From: Rhexocercosporidium sp. MPI-PUGE-AT-0058
Taxonomy: Eukaryota > Ascomycota > Leotiomycetes > Helotiales
Direction: 5' to 3'
NCBI GenBank assembly: GCA_020746875.1
Contig: JAGTJL010000001.1
Span: forward strand, 2,046,001 to 2,110,000
Length of the DNA stretch: 64,000 nucleotides
In this document: one piece after another, positions 49,901 through 60,075 of the stretch
Position numbering within the stretch: the first letter of the stretch is position 1
Layout: every line of letters begins with the position of its first letter
Made by a program: the position numbers and the translations under genes
Notes under the pieces: model-generated
The model's database searches: none
What the model was told of the DNA's origin: nothing
What the model saw: only the letters and a program-made list of their open reading frames with translations

Positions 49901-52619
49901 GTAGTGCCTTGGTATGTGCCGCAAGGAGATGAAACGTTGCTTCTGACTTCAATTGCAACTGATATTCTAGCGCAATATGTCACGGACATGGCGAATAACA
50001 ACAGGACCAAGGTATTGTTGGTGTTTGAGCCGGAATTGCTGCTCGCAGATACGATTGTGAGAAAGGCTCGTTATACGGGTGTCAAGCCATACTTCATCAC
50101 GGCCGAGGACTCAACGGAAAAAAGTGACTGGATCAAAATACACACTTTTTCTTCGGATCGTGATATCAGATCCTGTCTGCCCAGGAATGTTTCGGCTTTT
50201 GTGGATTTCTCAGGATCGACAGATCTAGCTGAACGAGTTTCTGAGTTACTTCCTTTCCATGCTCGAAAGGCAAATGCGTCAACGTTTTTCAGTCACACCT
50301 CCAATTACGCTGCTGCGGCGTCGCGCAACTCTGTTGCTGACACTCTCAGTATTGCTCTGGCAAATTCGATGTCGGTGATCCGTTCCACAAGATCTATCAC
50401 GCAAACAGTTATCATTAATGCCCAGTCTTTGGCAAACATGACTCCCTTATCTCCTGGTGTGCAAATCGTAGACTGGAGCACTGGAGGCAAACTCCCAGTT
50501 AAGATTCAGAGTGCAGAATCAATGATGAGATTCAAGAGCGACAGAACATACCTCTTGATCGGAATGGCAGGTAACTTGGGCCGATCGCTCTGCCGATGGA
50601 TGATACTTCACGGGGCGAAGCACATCGTGCTAACGAGTCGGAACCCAAACATTCAGCAGAGCTGGCTGGATGAGATGGAAAGCCTAGGTGGTTCCGTTAA
50701 GATCATGGCAATGTAAGTTGTGCCATTCCAGACTTAATTCAATTCCATAAAATTGACGATCGTAGGGATGTCTCAAACAAAGATTCGTTGCTCACCACCC
50801 ACAAGCAAATCACGTCCACTCTCCCACCAATTGCGGGAGTGGCCAATGCAGCCATGGTTCTAAGTGACACTCTCCTATCCAACATGAGTTTCAAGGAAAT
50901 GCAAACAGTCCTCGAGCCAAAAGTCGACGGCAGTCGTTTCCTAGACGAACTCTTCCCACACAGCGACCTCGACTTCTTCATCCTCTTTGGCTCCTCAGTC
51001 GATGTCATGGGCAACTCCGGTCAAGCAGCTTACTGTGCGGCAAATATGTTCATGAATAGTCTCGTATCATCTCGCCAAAAGCGCGGACTTGCTGGTTCGC
51101 TTATCGGTCTTGGAGAAGTCAAGGGAGTTGGTTACGCAGCTCGCATGAATCGTGAATTGAATGACATCATTGGAGCTACTCTACCTCTATCCGAGAAAGA
51201 GGTCCATCACATGTTTGCGGAAGGTGTTCTTGCAGGCTCTCCAGGGAGTTCCCGGAATCCAATTTTGTACGCTGGTATGGATTCTAAAGACCCACGGAAA
51301 GATCCAGATATCCTTTGGTACCCGCATCCGAAGTTTTGGCATTATATCGAGAGTGGGGATGGTGCTGCTGCAACTGAGTCGAAGGGTGCGACTGTGAGCT
51401 TAAAGTCACAGCTGGCTGTGGCGTCAACTATGGATGATGTGTTGAACATCGTGACAGGTGGGTCCCCATTCCCCAGGAGATAATCGTGCAGGAAATTAAT
51501 AATTGAATAGATGCATTCACTCTCAAGCTCCGACACAAGCTTCAAATTTCCTCAGATACAACAGTCCCCTCCGAAGCTGTACTTCTAGAGCTTGGCATAG
51601 ACTCTCTTGTTGCAGTCGATCTACGAGCTTGGTTTGTGAACGAACTAGGAGTCGACATGCCGATTTTGAAGATTCTCGGTGGAGCAACAGTCATCGATCT
51701 CGTCACCGATGCTGTGGCTCGACTTCCGTTGACGATGATGCCAGCTGTTGTTGTGGAAGCTAAAGGAGAGGAAGCGAAGTCTTCCTACGGCGTACTTGTA
51801 CCAAATGGACTTGGAGGGCACGATCTTGTGCCCACTGTCAGCGATCCTGTTCCTGGATTAGAGGTGAACGGGCCAGTCTCAGAACCAAAGACAGAAACAG
51901 AGGTCGTTGTCTCGAAGACTCCACCTCATCGCCAGGGACATTCCAAGAACCTCTCATTCACATCGACCTCTTCCGGCCACTCGTCTTCCGATCAAGATAC
52001 ATTCTCGCACTCTCATTCACCTGCTCTAACAAATATCTCCTCGGTACCTGATCATGAGGTTGTGGTTCAGCTACTCAAGTCCACACTTGACATTGATACA
52101 CGCGATAATTCAAATAAAACAATTCAAGATGTGAATCCTGAAAGTGGTGAGGAGGTAGTATCGCCATCTTCCTCTGACGAGCAGATCTTCACTCCTGAGT
52201 CAGAGAACATGGGTGATAGTGGCATAATATCAGTCAAAGATAGTGACATTCAAGGTAACACCACAGTTGTGGAGGATGTAAAGTCTGGAGCCGAGCTTGA
52301 TATCGATGAAATACCGGTTGCGCCACCTTCTCCGCGGGAGGTAAGTCCTACGCTGGACATCGCGGTCCATCAGCCTGGAGTCCTCTGGAATGACAGTGAG
52401 ACTGAACATATCAATACGACCTCATGCGAAAGTCATGACACTGACGCCCCAAATATTGATGATGCCGCCAAAGAATTCCCAGTTGCTCTTGATGAGCATA
52501 TCATTACACCTCCGAAAAACACTGACACCAATACATCCCCACACGGCGAGACTGAACAAGCAAACGGCAGTACGACAACATGGGTCTCTTTGTTTCAAGC
52601 AATATATGCCACAGACTGA
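43917..52619 (+). CDS. Highly reducing type I PKS (KS-AT-DH-CMeT-KR-ACP), PKS-NRPS-clade without NRPS
   Basis: Seven exons (43917-45041, 45185-45330, 45385-48159, 48212-48429, 48480-50712, 50766-51457, 51511-52619) give 2765 residues in one frame. KS: active Cys in DSACSSSL, His in QAHGTGT and [26 protein letters not shown]: His in [15 protein letters not shown], Asp in [10 protein letters not shown]-methyltransferase: LEIGGGTGG with ASNVLHAT and [11 protein letters not shown]. No enoyl reductase motif is found between CMeT and [14 protein letters not shown] cofactor loop, then [20 protein letters not shown] with Ser and Tyr. [14 protein letters not shown] with the phosphopantetheine Ser, followed by [16 protein letters not shown], typical of PKS-NRPS hybrids. 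After it come about 290 disordered Ser/Asp/Glu-rich residues and the stop. No condensation, thioesterase or reductase domain is present. It makes a methylated, partly reduced polyketide; release must come from another protein. Intron 1 uses an AAG acceptor. Confidence 0.95.
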
Positions 52620-53709
52620 TCGCGCCTTTTTGAGAATTCACTATATATGAATGGTCTTCAGTTTCATCGACCTCGTGCTTTTCGGGGGGTTTACCTTTAC
52701 GTCGTACCTTTCACATGAACATTGCAACGCGCGATACACAAGTGACCGATGGAGTTTGATTCTGTACTTTCTTGAGGTCTTTTGTACGGTTTTTTTCTGG
52801 ATTTGTTGGCATTTAATGATTATTATCCTGGGTGGGAAATGGAATGTGGGTTTGGATTTTCTTCTGGATATATTTTGAACTCTCCCTAGTTCTTCTTGTA
52901 TGAGGCTTATGAGATATGAAATGCCGAAATAATGACAATAAACACTCGCATAAATGTGAATTGTACACATTGGTTGTGGGTATTTGTTTTTGTGAGGTGG
53001 AATAGTGACATTTTTTTTCGATTGCGAAGATTTTGTGGAAGGGCTCACCAGGCTCAAGGATGGACTTTCGGAAATGTACCGATATCTCTCACACTCACGG
53101 TTTTGAAAAGAGAATAATCGTATGCGGGCTTATTAAATCGAAGTCTAGGTGTTCTTGAACCTGTCAAATATACTACAATACTTTTCACTGGTCGCAGTTT
53201 CACTCCTCTTTATCTACACCTGAGAGCCAGTTTTTCTTGAACAGTCAGATCGGCAACAACAGTGTGCTTAGCGAGACACTTGAGTTCAATGATTAGATAT
53301 CAGACCGGATGTTAGTGGAGCAGCTGTCTCGCGCTTGCAGTCATTGTAAGACGCTTGCGGTCATGCATATGCAAGCTACCAAAAAAACACCACTCAGATC
53401 TCTAGACATAGATGAAAAATCCCCTGCTGCTCGGCATTCTGGTTGATAATTAATCTCGGATCCCACATCTGTATCGTTGGAGCTAAAAATTGCTTTGTAA
53501 TTGAAGAATGGCTATGTTCCATGATGCAACTTGGTACCCAGTCATTGCTTCTTGTGATTGAGTTGCTCGGTAATAGTCCTCTATGCGTAAAAAGGTCCTT
53601 GTGTAAATATATAAAGACCGTAGGTGCCTTCCTCTTCTTTTGTCTTTATGTCAAGTCCCCCCACTTATTCTGCAAGTACTCATTACCTGTCGGCAAACAC
53701 ATCTATACA
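52620..53709. other. Intergenic region between PKS and NmrA-like gene
   Basis: No NRPS-like sequence (no condensation HHxxxDG or adenylation motif) in any frame. Minus-strand open stretch 53057-52641 is not convincing. The last 150 bases hold the promoter of the next gene. Confidence 0.6.
53608..53615 (+). promoter_or_regulatory. TATA box of the NmrA-like gene
   Basis: TATATAAA about 100 bp upstream of the ATG at 53710, followed by a pyrimidine-rich leader. Confidence 0.5.
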
Positions 53710-54799
53710 ATGCCTCCAATCTTCACCATCGTCGGAGCAACAGGAGCTCAAGGTGGCTCGGTCCTCGATTCCGCTCTCAAGTCACGTCTCTACAGTATCC
53801 GCGCCATCACTCGTGACGTCTCTAGCGCAAATTCTAGAGCCCTCAAATCGCGCGGCGTAGAAGTGGTCGCAGCAGATCTTGATAGTGAAGAGTCCCTCAT
53901 CAAAGCATTCGAGGTCAGCCCGCCAAATCCTGACTCCCAATCGAAACGACAAAAACAATAACACCACTTTTAGGGCTCAACCGCTATCTTCGGGCTCACC
54001 AACTTCTTCGAAGCTTTCGTAAAGTTCGGACCCGTTGCTGCGGTATCTATTGAGGTGAAGCAAGGCAAGAATCTCGCCAGCGCTGCATCCAAAACGCCAA
54101 CTTTGAAACACTACATCTGGAGCACCCTTCCTGACAGCGAGAGGATATCGGAAGGCAGAATCTCAGTACCCCACTTTCAGGGAAAGGTTCAGATCGACGC
54201 TTTCATCAAGGGCTATGAGAAACTGTATGCAAAGACGACTTTTCTTTGGGTCGGGCCGTATGCGCAGAACTTTCAGTATCCGTGGTTTACGCCGAGCTTT
54301 CTGGTGAGTATCTATAAATCCTCCGTAAAACAGTGCCAATAGGGCTTGCGATGAGGAAAGACAGTGCTGAAAGATTAAGAAAACATCCGGCAAACACATT
54401 CAACTCGGACCAGTCCCGTCTTCAACTCCTATCCAAACTATTGGTGACATCAACACGAACGTTGGTGTGTTCACATCTGCAATCCTAGCACAACCTGGTC
54501 TCACGCAAGGCAAATTTGTTCTCGCGAGCGTAGAAAACACGACAATTAGCGGGATGTTGCAAGCATGGGGGGAGGCAACAAGCAAAGATACATTGTATAT
54601 TGAACTTGCATCAATTGAGGAGTACGATAAGATCTGGCCAGTTTGGGGCAAGGAGATCGGTCTCATGTTGAAGTTCTGGGGGATCGTGGGGAAAGATAGC
54701 TGGAGTGGCGAGGAGGTTGTTACGGGAGAAGACTTGGACTTGAAGGATGATCAGTTTATGGGATCCAAGGCTACGTTTGCGAAGATGAATTGGAACTAA
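53710..54799 (+). CDS. NmrA-like NAD(P)-binding protein
   Basis: Three exons (53710-53913, 53974-54303, 54380-54799) give 317 residues. The N-terminus MPPIFTIVGATGAQGGSVL is the Rossmann GxxGxxG loop of atypical SDRs of the NmrA/HSCARG type. AITRDV, EVVAADLDSEESLIKAF and GSTAIFGLTNFFE follow as in the family, and no SDR Tyr-x-x-x-Lys is needed. Such proteins bind NAD(P) and act either as redox-sensing regulators or as tailoring reductases. They are frequent in secondary-metabolite loci. It lies 1.1 kb downstream of the PKS on the same strand. The second intron (54304-54379 or -54373) can be closed in frame only with an AAG acceptor. Confidence 0.88.
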
Positions 54800-55627
54800 A
54801 TTCGAGTTTGTTTTTGGTTGGAACTCAACGTACATCTACATTCTGATTCTTCAGAGCAAGTCTTCTGAGAATCGTCCTGTTTGAGATTCCAAGACAATAT
54901 ACAGATACCTACTGAAATCATTAGTGCATCTCAAACATCATCCAACAACTCAACCCAGTCCTCAACTTAGGGGATGTGCGGATTAACACAGGACACAGTT
55001 TATCATGGTCACGTCCATCATTAGAGTGCTGCACTTTCCAATGAAGTATAATGGAAGAGAAATCTACTGACATTAGAAATACGGAAAACCTAAAGCTCAT
55101 TTGCCCTCTATTGACATTGTCGAAACAGTCTACGCCTCATCAACTGGATACACGATCGCACCAATGCGGTATCTCTAACTTAAGTCTTGGATCAAAACAT
55201 GCCTGCCTATGTTCACCGGTGTTGTCACTGACAGGAAAACTTGCGAATCAATTAAATTGGAACTATGCAATTACTTTCATCGGATTTTTCATCAACTTGT
55301 AGGCTCTGTGGGTCGTGCCTGCCTTCGTAGCCATTCGGTGAGCTTCGACCGACATCCATCCGAGAGAGTGCCGAATGCGATCGTGAAATTACCTCTATGC
55401 ATCACTTGATTCCTAAATTATTACTCTTAGACTACAGAATCGTCTCCCTTGGATTCATAACCAGTTATTGTCATTCATAACTTAAAACTCGTCCACCTCT
55501 GCGCTAAAAAGGGTGAGATATTGTTGGAGCTTACTCCTGTTGTACAGTACATATTTGCAATCCCCACAAGCACTCCATTATTCCTTTGGATCGGCAAACT
55601 CGAGATCGACTTGCTGTGATTCATACA
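54800..55627. other. Intergenic interval
   Basis: No supported gene; 3' flank of the NmrA-like gene and leader of the next gene. Confidence 0.5.
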
Positions 55628-56182
55628 ATGAACTTCCTCGCATACCTCCCACATTTCAACGAATACTTCACCGACCTCCCACCAACAGGCTCAACATCCC
55701 AAAGGCCCTTTCAATCCAAATCCAACTCCCAAATATCCAGCCTGACATCAACGCTTCTCACACTCCTCACCACGCTCGTCACCATACTCCTCGTGCTCCT
55801 CCCAGCAATATTCATAATCATCATCACCTACATGGAGTACCACCGCCTCCCATGCACGATACCCTTGGTTAAAAAGCTACGGACATCGATTGCGCTTGCT
55901 GCGGGATGTTGTTGCAGGGCATGTTTGAGGATTGTTGATGTTACGGAGTTGGACAGACGAGAAGAAGGAATTGGAGATGGTAAGGATAGTGGGGTAGATG
56001 AGAACGAGGAAGAGTCGCCTGAGGGGAATTGGACGACGGCTCGAAAGGGCTGTTATAGAGATCTCGGACAGAGGGAACGGTATGGGAAGTTGTTTAAGAA
56101 TTCTTTCGGGGGCTCTGAGAGAGATGCGATGTTGCTGAAGGATATGGAGGGGAGTGAGGATGGGTTTGCCGTTCTGTTGTGA
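55628..56182 (+). CDS. Small integral membrane protein, function unknown
   Basis: Single exon from the ATG at 55628, 184 residues. An N-terminal polar segment (MNFLAYLPHFNEYFTDLPPT) is followed by a very hydrophobic helix (about residues 39-68, TLLTLLTTLVTILLVLLPAI). A Cys cluster just past the membrane (AAGCCCRACLR) suggests palmitoylation, and the tail is acidic and polar. No family recognised. It sits between the NmrA-like and hydrolase genes inside the presumed metabolite locus, but nothing ties it to biosynthesis. Confidence 0.5.
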   Translation: MNFLAYLPHFNEYFTDLPPTGSTSQRPFQSKSNSQISSLTSTLLTLLTTLVTILLVLLPAIFIIIITYMEYHRLPCTIPLVKKLRTSIALAAGCCCRACLRIVDVTELDRREEGIGDGKDSGVDENEEESPEGNWTTARKGCYRDLGQRERYGKLFKNSFGGSERDAMLLKDMEGSEDGFAVLL

Positions 56183-56601
56183 AGTTGGGAATTGCTATAG
56201 AAAATGTGGTGGTTGCGTGGAAGATTGAGTCGTGGTTTTTTGTATTAGAGAATTACGATCTTTCTAATGGACTGACGGTCGAACAAGTTTCACCTTGGCC
56301 CTTAGATTGTTTGTTGTATATAGTTAGGTGCTGAGGACCTCTCGACGATCCTGCCGAATTTGTCCAGTTGAACCTCGATACCTAATAGCTACGGTGATTG
56401 ACAGCTTTGGAGAGAGTGACGTATCTGCTTATTTTCAGGCTGATACGACACTGCGAAGACAGTATCCATTATATTCAGGAGTGGAGTCTGTATTTGACAG
56501 CCCTGTCACCACCAATGAGGCCCCGTAGACCTCCTCTACTTCAAATTGTAGTACATGCTCTCCCTAGACTGGGTTTCTCAGTCGAAAAATGAAGCGATAT
56601 C
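56183..56601. other. Intergenic interval between convergent genes
   Basis: 3' flanks of the small membrane protein and the hydrolase; no gene seen. Confidence 0.55.
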
Positions 56602-57796
56602 TCACAACTGCTCCATGAGCGTCAGAATCTTCCCCGCGCAGTCCTCCCAATAGAGATCATTTTGCAAATGATGACCTGACCCCATGACAACTTCAAACCC
56701 AACTTGCTCCTCACCAGCTAATCCGGCACCATCACCTAGCTCTCCCGGCTGGCTCTCTACAGCGACTCTATACTCCGCTGCCATTTGTCTCATGAGCTCC
56801 ACATCCATCAACCTATCCTTCTCTCCCGCAATAACCAACAGCCTCATCCCTCCCTTGCCCCACCCTGTGATGCTCCTCACCACCCTCCCAACATCCACAA
56901 ACCGAAACATCATCGATAGAGGCCAGAGCATAGACTCATATTCCGGCATCAGTGTCGCAAATCTTCTGACTTCAGAAACAGGGTAGGATGGCGAGAAGAA
57001 TGCTTGGTGCACTAGAGATGTTGAGGAGAGAGGGGAACGGGGGTGCCAGAAGTCTCGCAAGTAGTACCGTGGTACGAACCACGGATCCATTTTGAACCAG
57101 TTCCAGTATACACCCCATCTATGACCTTATCAGTATCGAAACCTCAAATTTCGTTATAGACGTATTTCAAAGCGGAAATAAACCAAACTCACCCTCCGAA
57201 ATTCGGAAACCCAGCCATGATCACACACGCGCCCACCGTCCCCATCCCCTCGCCCAGCAAATACTGGATCAACCCACCACCTGCCGAATGCCCTACAAGC
57301 ACAATGTCTTCCGCCACTTCACTCACGCTCTTTCCCCTCTTCTCCGCTTCCAATTCCTGCACGAATCGCAAACCAGCTTGAAGGTCACTCGCGAATGCTG
57401 ATTTAGGATATCCCCAAACCATACGGAGGAATGACGGCGTCCAGCTTGCGCCATGGCCTCTGAGGGAGAGCGCGTAGCATGGATGTTGCCCCTGTGAGAA
57501 GTATGTAAGGAAGGGGATGAAGACTGAGGCGGATCCGAAACCGCCATGTTCTGAGAGGATTTAGTTATTGATGAATTCTTTTTTCTTCTTTTTCTTTGCA
57601 AATGAGGAATGAGCTTACGGAATAAGATGGATTTCTTTCGTGGTGCATGGTCTGGTGATGTCGCTGGCTCGGCAGCTAGAAGCTCGAGAGTGCCCAGAGG
57701 AGTGGGGATGTAAAATCTCGTTATGTGATGTGGGAGATCGACTGGATGAGGAGAAGGAGCAGATTTTCTGAAGAGAAGCTTGTGTCTATCTGTCAT
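56602..57796 (-). CDS. Alpha/beta hydrolase (serine hydrolase, lipase/peroxidase-like fold)
   Basis: Three exons (57796-57619, 57550-57193, 57118-56602) splice to 350 residues. Elements of the fold: oxyanion-side HGGFGSASVF, SLRGHGASW, the nucleophile elbow VLVGHSAGGGLIQYLL (Ser), the acid in LLVIAGEKDRLMD, and the His in VMGSGHHLQND. A short cap region (YRDFWHPRSPL...) lies between them. No signal peptide, so probably intracellular. Substrate unknown. Because the nearby PKS lacks a release domain, this enzyme is a candidate thioesterase or hydrolase for it. That is inference from position only; a lipid-ester hydrolase is equally possible. Confidence 0.85.
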
Positions 57797-59997
57797 GGTG
57801 AATACTCTGGACTATGGGCAATTGATCTGATTTGTTATGTTGTGAACTTGTGATGTCTCAATGCACAAGCGAGATACAACTGTAACCCAAACAATGGGAA
57901 GGATGTATTGTTATACTCAGGAATACGAGGTGAGATTGTGACGTTGACTCACACCGTGTACTTTTGGATGCTTCGTGGAATCTCGGATCGTGAGATCTCG
58001 GGTGCAGAGCTTTTGTGGCTGAAGGCGTTTTTCAGTGCAGGAAGCGAGCCCTGTTTGACTTGGCTTATGTAACCCTTCGTGCATCAATGATTACTTCTCT
58101 TGCTGACTTTGAAGATTGTGTTGAACATTCGAAGATTATTGACCTAGTCACTAATCGATATGGTGGATTTAATTAATTTCTTGTTGAGAAGATAACTCCG
58201 AAAATTTCAAGTGGAGATAAACCATAGCATCACATGACGCTCACGTGAAAAGCGCAACCAACCCAAAATGGCTTGCAGTTTCTTGTGTCACTTCCCCAAA
58301 TGGAAATATTGACTTGCCGATTACCCTGAGAAGGATCGCTTCGTGTTCAGATACAGAATTCTTCTTGGCAGAACAGCGATTAAGGATGTTGAGCGGGAGA
58401 CAATGATGTTGGGACGCTGCCATATCTCGCGTACTACAACTAGTTCTATCAAAAGGTACCCTAAGGAAGAATTGCTAGTCTCTAACTAATATGGTGGTCT
58501 GATTCCTTTCAATTCAGTTTTCGTTCTGGGATTCACATTCATTTGAACAATAATGTGGACATCCACCCTTGCAGTCTTCATCCTCCCTATTACCAGCCTG
58601 ACGAACTTTATCTTCATGCACTAATCGCAATTAAAATCAGACTCAGGCACAATCTCTCAGAATTTCACTTAAGGTTTCAAAAGACCTCTCTTCAGAAACA
58701 AGCAAGAACCAATACCCAACTCTTAACAGATTTCGGAATCAAAAAAGCATTGAACGCTACGGAGGAAAACTACTCCTCATTCCGCTCTGAAATTTCATCC
58801 AGGCTAGAGGCTTCAAACAGCACTAGTTCCAGGATTGAGATTAGAGATTAGTTGCTAAAGATTATCAAGCTGTTTCTTTCTGAATATCGAGGAACAGAGC
58901 AGAATGAAAGTTTTAGACTCTTGGACCTGGTACGCGTCGTTATCCTCAGCTTTGTGCTCAGGATATTTTTCCAAGTGCTGGATTTGGAGAACGCATATAT
59001 GTTGCGGATGTCTGTTTCATAACACAGTCCATCAAAAATCTTGGGTACATCTCCAAATCAAGGCGACATCTCCTCTCCACTTCCATCCTCGGGAAATTCA
59101 GTCCCATCGCTCGCCTGAAAACCACACCATACATCAAACTCCGCCCCATCTTCTCTTCAATCACAACCCGAGGCCCAGGTCAAGTCGAATTTGAAATCGA
59201 GTCCAACCCCCTCATCCCCATTCTCCCAGCTTACCTAGTCCTCTGCCGCACCGTCCGTGCTAGCCTCCTCGCCATCTACATATTCACCCCCTCCAACCGA
59301 AAAATTCACATCACACTACTGACATAGTTCTTCTCCTCCCCAAATGAGGCTACCTGGTCTTCCTCCATCATGAGAATAACAACTCAGCGTCTCATAGCTA
59401 ACACCCTGCGTCTGTATCCGCCCACTGCTTGAATTCACTTGCAAGATGACGACGGCATCGTGCATGGTATCGATATCGAGTCCTTACATCGAGATCCTGG
59501 GCCTTGGAGCGAGGACGCTGTGGTATTTTAACTACGTAGGTGGGGGGAGGTTGACTTTGATCTTAGGATAATGAAGGCGTTCATGTCGTTTGGGAGGAAG
59601 GGAGATGGTAGATTGGGAAGTGGAGAGGGGAGCAGGGGAGCAGGGGAAAGATGGGAAGTGTGTCGAATCATCCTTCCAGGAGCTGAGGTGGACCGAAGTT
59701 GATTGCTGTTTTGGTGAGAGTGCTACTTGAGGGGCAGGAATTGGAGGAGTCGGGGGTTGATTTGGGGGATGAGAGGGATGGCGTTATCAGAAATACGTTC
59801 TGGTGGTTGTCGAGGAAATGTAAAGGTATTCATGAGGGTTTGATAGTAAGGAGGAAGGATACAGGTGTGGTTTGAGGGGCAGGTGGGGAAGCTAGAAGTA
59901 AATATCTCATTCTCCACGCTACATGTACTTCATACGGAAAAGGTGTATGCGACTCTCCAAATTCTGGTACAGAACCATCATCTCTGCTGTTCTTCCG

Positions 59998-60031
<34 letters not shown>

Positions 60032-60075
60032 CTCATCAACTCCGCTCCTCCGTAGAGCGAATCATACTGGAACCA
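57797..60075. other. 2.3 kb region without a resolved gene
   Basis: Plus-strand stretches at 58543-58851 and 59080-59310 read partly protein-like (the latter passes ITTRGPGQVEFEIESNPLIP) but do not join to a start or a full domain. They may be decayed coding sequence. Confidence 0.4.
59999..60029. repeat. 31-base homopolymer (C)31
   Basis: An uninterrupted run of 31 cytosines between unique sequences, about 45 bp beyond the stop codon of the Zn2Cys6 gene. It is either a real poly-C tract or an assembly or length error. Confidence 0.9.

Noticed and set aside
52641..53057. Minus-strand open frame after the PKS, considered as an NRPS remnant
   Set aside because: Contains no condensation or adenylation motif; AT-rich chance frame.
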